Source: JASDSY01 sp041441465 (GTDB lineage: Bacteria > Muiribacteriota > UBA9980). From it: 64,000 nucleotides of DNA. Under the pieces are notes generated by a model. It made no database searches. It worked only from the letters and a program-made list of their open reading frames with translations, and was not told the origin of the DNA. The position numbers were made by a program, and so were the translations under genes. The number at the start of each line of letters is the position of its first letter. Position 1 is the stretch's first letter. This document shows, piece after piece, positions 61,196-64,000 of the stretch. The stretch spans positions 248,001 through 312,000 of the forward strand of contig JASDSY010000010.1 of NCBI GenBank assembly GCA_041441465.1, read 5' to 3'.

Positions 61196-61719
61196 AAGTA
61201 AAAAACAGCCTTTTTTAATAAATTTTGTAATATTAATATTAACTTATTTTTTTAAAGACTACAATATCCTTTTTTTTTTTTTTTTCGCCATTTAAATGAA
61301 TTTATAATCAAAATTCTACGATTTAATAGTTATCATATAAAATTTCTTAAATTTTCTACACTTACACTTATTAAATATTTTTTTACATAACTTCATTTTT
61401 GCCCGCAAACGTTATATTATGTACATTAAAAATTCACGCGGCCGATTGCCGAACGTCCGGAACCTGGAAGAATCAAAAAAGTAGGACATCCCTTAATCTT
61501 GATTTAAAAATTGTCTTGACATTGGGTGGCAGTTTATATAGTATATATTTTTTATGTTTATTTTTCCAAATATCAATAAATTTTAATGGATATTTTACAC
61601 AGCCTCTATATAAAGTAATGAAAATTCAGGATTGCGTCCAAAATCCATAACGGATTTTTAAGGTGCGTTTTTTCTTGCCGCAGCTCACACGCAAAAGCCG
61701 GGATATTAAAGGAGATAAT
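61196..61719. other. long intergenic region at the right edge of the RiPP island
   Basis: Its left half is very AT-rich and must hold the RiPP operon promoter; TTGTAG with a 17-base spacer and TAATAT on the minus strand just before the maturase gene is a weak candidate. From about 61400 the composition returns to that of the host. A promoter for the next gene lies at 61516-61544. An 83-codon frame at 61399-61650 overlaps that promoter and is not accepted as a gene. Confidence 0.55.
61516..61544 (+). promoter_or_regulatory. promoter of the DUF3089-like gene
   Basis: TTGACA (61516-61521), a 17-base spacer and TAGTAT (61539-61544). The leader is about 170 bases. Confidence 0.55.
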
Positions 61720-62718
61720 ATGAGCGCTAATTTAACTGCTATAAAGACAAATAGCAAAAAATTAGTCGATTATTCTAAAGCAAATTGCTGGTTATCATTA
61801 CCCCATTCGATTGAAAAAAATATCGACGTTTTTTACGTTTATCCTACTTCATTTCGCAAAATAAGCAAAAACGAGCCTAATATCTGCGAAATCGACAATG
61901 CGATTATGCAAAAAATTGCAAAAATAACATTTACTTTACAGGCCGAAGCTTTTGAACAGGCCGGCAATATTTTCGCGCCATATTATAGACAGGTAGACGC
62001 CGTATTTTGTTCAAGCCTGCCTGTAGAAGAACAAAACGCTTTTTTTAGCAATGTTCCCAAGTCTGACATATTTAACGCATTCGATTATTTCATTCGAAAT
62101 CTTAATAATAATCGGCCATTCATTCTGGCCGGACATTCTTTAGGCCCTATTATGGTAAAATATTTATTAGCTGAATATATGAAAGAAAACCCTGAAGTTT
62201 ATTCGAGAATGATTGCTGCATATGTAATAGGCTATTCTGTCACTAATGACTATCTCGCGGAAAACCCGCACCTTAAATTTGCAACTGGAGCCAACGATAC
62301 CGGCGTCATAATTTCGTATAACACGGAGGCGCCTGAAATAGAAGGCAATAATTGCGTCGTACTGCCGGGCGCAATTTCAATAAATCCGATAACGTGGACA
62401 CGCGAAGAAAAATTAGCACGCGCCGACGAAAGCCTTGGCTCAATAGTAACTGATGAAAACGGCGAAATCGTATCGGTAAAAAATTATGCTGATGCATGCA
62501 TTAATAAAGCCAGAGGCGTGGTAATCTGTAGCTCGGTGGACGTAGAAAAAGCGGCCCCCGGAAATATAGTGTTCGGCCGCGGAATATACCACAGCAATGA
62601 TTATCAGTTCTATTTCCATAATATCAGGGAAAACGCCATAACAAGAACCAGAAAATTTTTGGAAAAATATAAAATACAATCAACTTTTTCTGGGACAAAT
62701 ACATTGAAAAAACAATAA
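61720..62718 (+). CDS. DUF3089-type alpha/beta hydrolase
   Basis: The protein has DVFYVYPTSF near residue 36, AGNIFAPYYRQ near 81 and the nucleophile elbow ILAGHSLG near 135-142 (Ser140), the pattern of the DUF3089 family of alpha/beta hydrolases. The natural substrate is unknown; esterase or lipase activity is likely from fold. No signal peptide is seen. The frame opens at 61663, but AAAGGAG before the ATG at 61720 fixes the start. Confidence 0.8.
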   Translation: MSANLTAIKTNSKKLVDYSKANCWLSLPHSIEKNIDVFYVYPTSFRKISKNEPNICEIDNAIMQKIAKITFTLQAEAFEQAGNIFAPYYRQVDAVFCSSLPVEEQNAFFSNVPKSDIFNAFDYFIRNLNNNRPFILAGHSLGPIMVKYLLAEYMKENPEVYSRMIAAYVIGYSVTNDYLAENPHLKFATGANDTGVIISYNTEAPEIEGNNCVVLPGAISINPITWTREEKLARADESLGSIVTDENGEIVSVKNYADACINKARGVVICSSVDVEKAAPGNIVFGRGIYHSNDYQFYFHNIRENAITRTRKFLEKYKIQSTFSGTNTLKKQ

Positions 62719-62853
62719 ATTTAATCGTATTTCTATAATAAAATCATGAAAATCAGTTAACCAAAAAACAACAATGGAAATTTAAATTTTAGATAAAAAC
62801 CTGTTGTTTTAAGTGAAATAAGAAATCTCAATTTAAAGTGGGACAATACAAAT

Positions 62854-62907
62854 AAAAAAAGGGCCGTTTCGAAAGTTACCTTTCAAGGCAGCCCTTTTTT
62901 ATTTGAA
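62854..62907. terminator. bidirectional terminator between converging genes
   Basis: AAAAGGGC pairs with GCCCTTTT, with an inner GAAAG/CTTTC stem, and A and T runs at the base. It serves the DUF3089-like gene (+) and the HAD phosphatase gene (-). Confidence 0.85.
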
Positions 62908-62988
62908 ATTAGATTTAATGATAATCAAATTCTCGCAAATAAGCAAGATTTTATCATTAGCAATTTTAATTCATCGATAAATAAGTTA

Positions 62989-63816
62989 TTACTTATTCTG
63001 AAGGAAATTTTTAATTGCAGGAATTCCCGCCGGCACTACTGCCGCATTACCGGAATGACGCGTATTAAGATAAACTACATTGCATTCTTTGCCAAGCGTC
63101 GCTTTCATCATATTAACGTTTGCCGGCTCATTGTCGAATGACGCGACAATATTTTCATTTTTCATGAGCTTAAGCAATTCCTCTTTCTTGAAATTAGTGG
63201 TAGAACCGCCATTATTCTTTAAAAGGAGAACCGAACCGGTATCGCCATAAGGAAAACCGGCGTCTTTAAGAGCATTAATTGTACCTTCGCCCATCTGATT
63301 TTCGCCGCGTCCCGTAAGATAACATATTCTCGCTCCAGCGCCATGCAATGTTTTTACATATTCAACAGCTCCCGGATTAGGTACGTCATATTTAAGATAT
63401 TTCGAAGTAAACGCTTCCTTCGAATAGAAAGCCTTTATCTTCTGAATCAAAGCTTTGTCCGTTACCCCCATATTTTTAAGCGTATCATCGATCTCATAGC
63501 ATACGGTTTCTTCATTCAATGATTCGGCTTTTGCTTTAAAGTCAGAAGGCACGCCCGGGGTATTAACCGAAAAATCTATGAGCACCTGACGCATGCGCAT
63601 AGCCGGCGAAAAAAGAGTATCGTCAAGGTCAAAAACGACCATAGCCGATTTTTCATGCTCTATGGTATTTGCGACACGCTCCAATACCTGCTGCAAAACC
63701 TGATGTGAGGCAGCACTTTCATAACAATAAACCTGGGATATGCCTGAAAATGAAATTACGACCGCAAACAGTAAAATCAGGCAAAGATTTAAAGACTTCC
63801 GAAAAACACTTAACAT
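62989..63816 (-). CDS. secreted HAD-family phosphatase
   Basis: A signal peptide (LCLILLFAVVISFSGISQVYC) precedes a HAD domain with motif I VVFDLDDTLFSP, motif II CYLTGRGENQ, a conserved Lys in NFKKEELLKL and motif IV ASFDNEPANVNM. Both Asp residues of motif I are present, so it should be an active phosphatase, similar to HAD IIIB acid phosphatases. It probably removes phosphate from small molecules outside the membrane. The ATG at 63814-63816 follows AAAGGTGG. On the minus strand an extended -10 TGCTATAAT (63845-63853) lies upstream. Confidence 0.82.
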   Translation of the reverse strand: MLSVFRKSLNLCLILLFAVVISFSGISQVYCYESAASHQVLQQVLERVANTIEHEKSAMVVFDLDDTLFSPAMRMRQVLIDFSVNTPGVPSDFKAKAESLNEETVCYEIDDTLKNMGVTDKALIQKIKAFYSKEAFTSKYLKYDVPNPGAVEYVKTLHGAGARICYLTGRGENQMGEGTINALKDAGFPYGDTGSVLLLKNNGGSTTNFKKEELLKLMKNENIVASFDNEPANVNMMKATLGKECNVVYLNTRHSGNAAVVPAGIPAIKNFLQNK

Positions 63817-63844
63817 AAAAACCACCTTTAAAATAAAAATTTAA

Positions 63845-63853
63845 ATTATAGCA
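63845..63853 (-). promoter_or_regulatory. extended -10 promoter of the HAD phosphatase gene
   Basis: TGCTATAAT on the minus strand, about 30 bases before the start codon. No good -35 hexamer is visible, as often with extended -10 promoters. Confidence 0.55.
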
Positions 63854-63936
63854 TATTGATTCTATCAAAAATATTTGACGTAATCAAGTTAATCGCCGTT
63901 TTTTTTTACTATTTTAATTTTAATTTTTTAGAACGG

Positions 63937-64000
63937 ATGAAAGCAAGACGCCCTAATTATAATATGAAAAACCAGCCGGCTGCCGTCAAAAAGGCAATCA
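63937..64000 (+). CDS. possible start of a gene running off the window
   Basis: An open frame begins with ATG at 63937 and stays open to the window edge, reading MKARRPNYNMKNQPAAVKKAI. It is too short to identify, and the ribosome site is weak. Confidence 0.3.
   Translation, partial: MKARRPNYNMKNQPAAVKKAI

Noticed and set aside
61399..61650. 83-residue frame upstream of the DUF3089-like gene
   Set aside because: It overlaps a probable promoter, has no ribosome site, and its product has no recognisable pattern.

Overview
The window is a flagellated bacterium's chromosome with moderately AT-rich DNA. Almost all of the central part is transcribed from the minus strand. Features that point to the lineage are a FliY-type switch protein, FlbD, MotE, MinC/MinD with no MinE beside them, a LytR-CpsA-Psr protein, several lipoproteins, orphan 2-hydroxyacyl-CoA dehydratase activases (typical of anaerobes), and many GAF, GGDEF and HD-GYP sensors. 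Together they suggest an anaerobic, motile bacterium from a deep or poorly sampled phylum. The sequence alone does not let me name it. Two runs of exactly 100 N (25742-25841 and 28766-28865) show that this is a draft, probably metagenomic, scaffold.

Layout. 1-4.2 kb (+): an Fe-S scaffold of the NifU C-terminal type, a PLP decarboxylase of the DAP/arginine family, a secreted phospholipase D-like protein and a TM1266-like regulator. 4.4-7.3 kb (-): an ABC-2 exporter. 7.3-9.0 kb: a HIT hydrolase, a GAF protein and a membrane protein. 9.1-12.7 kb (-): SMC. 13.0-16.4 kb (-): a GGDEF/TPR protein and a TIM-barrel isomerase. 16.6-25.3 kb (-): a tightly packed run NHL, NHL-lipoprotein, TPR lipoprotein, MinC, MinD, activase-related protein, activase, Trm112-like. 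25.5-26.6 kb (-): a tRNA cluster (Pro, Gly, Arg, His, Arg, Arg, Lys, Gly). 26.7-28.0 kb: RdgB and a FliO-like protein.

28.4-47.8 kb (-) is a large flagellar region in several transcription units separated by clear terminators: xerC, flgB-flgC-fliE-fliF-fliG-fliH-fliI-fliJ-motE; fliK-flgD-flgE; flbD plus a dehydrogenase; and fliL-fliM-fliY. These encode rod, basal body, export ATPase, hook and C-ring components. FliM and FliY share an unusual Gln/Met/Gly/Pro-rich repeat linker, and FliY carries a second copy of the EIDALL peptide that in FliM binds CheY-P. 48.0-56.8 kb holds a PocR/GAF/HD-GYP sensor behind a terminator-like leader hairpin, an Ig-like lipoprotein, a TPR protein, Tgt, an LCP protein and a degenerate HD-domain protein.

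57.0-61.2 kb (-) is the most interesting part. It is a much more AT-rich island with a complete-looking RiPP operon: a radical SAM/SPASM maturase, an 83-residue precursor with ten cysteines arranged as alternating two-Cys modules, a secreted protein of unknown function, and an ABC exporter. I know of no named family with this precursor. The window ends with a DUF3089-type hydrolase and a secreted HAD phosphatase.

Many genes have recognisable sigma-70-type promoters (TTGACA-like, 17-base spacer, TATAAT-like, often with an extended TGN before the -10). Start codons were moved to internal ATG, GTG or TTG codons where a Shine-Dalgarno sequence supports this.
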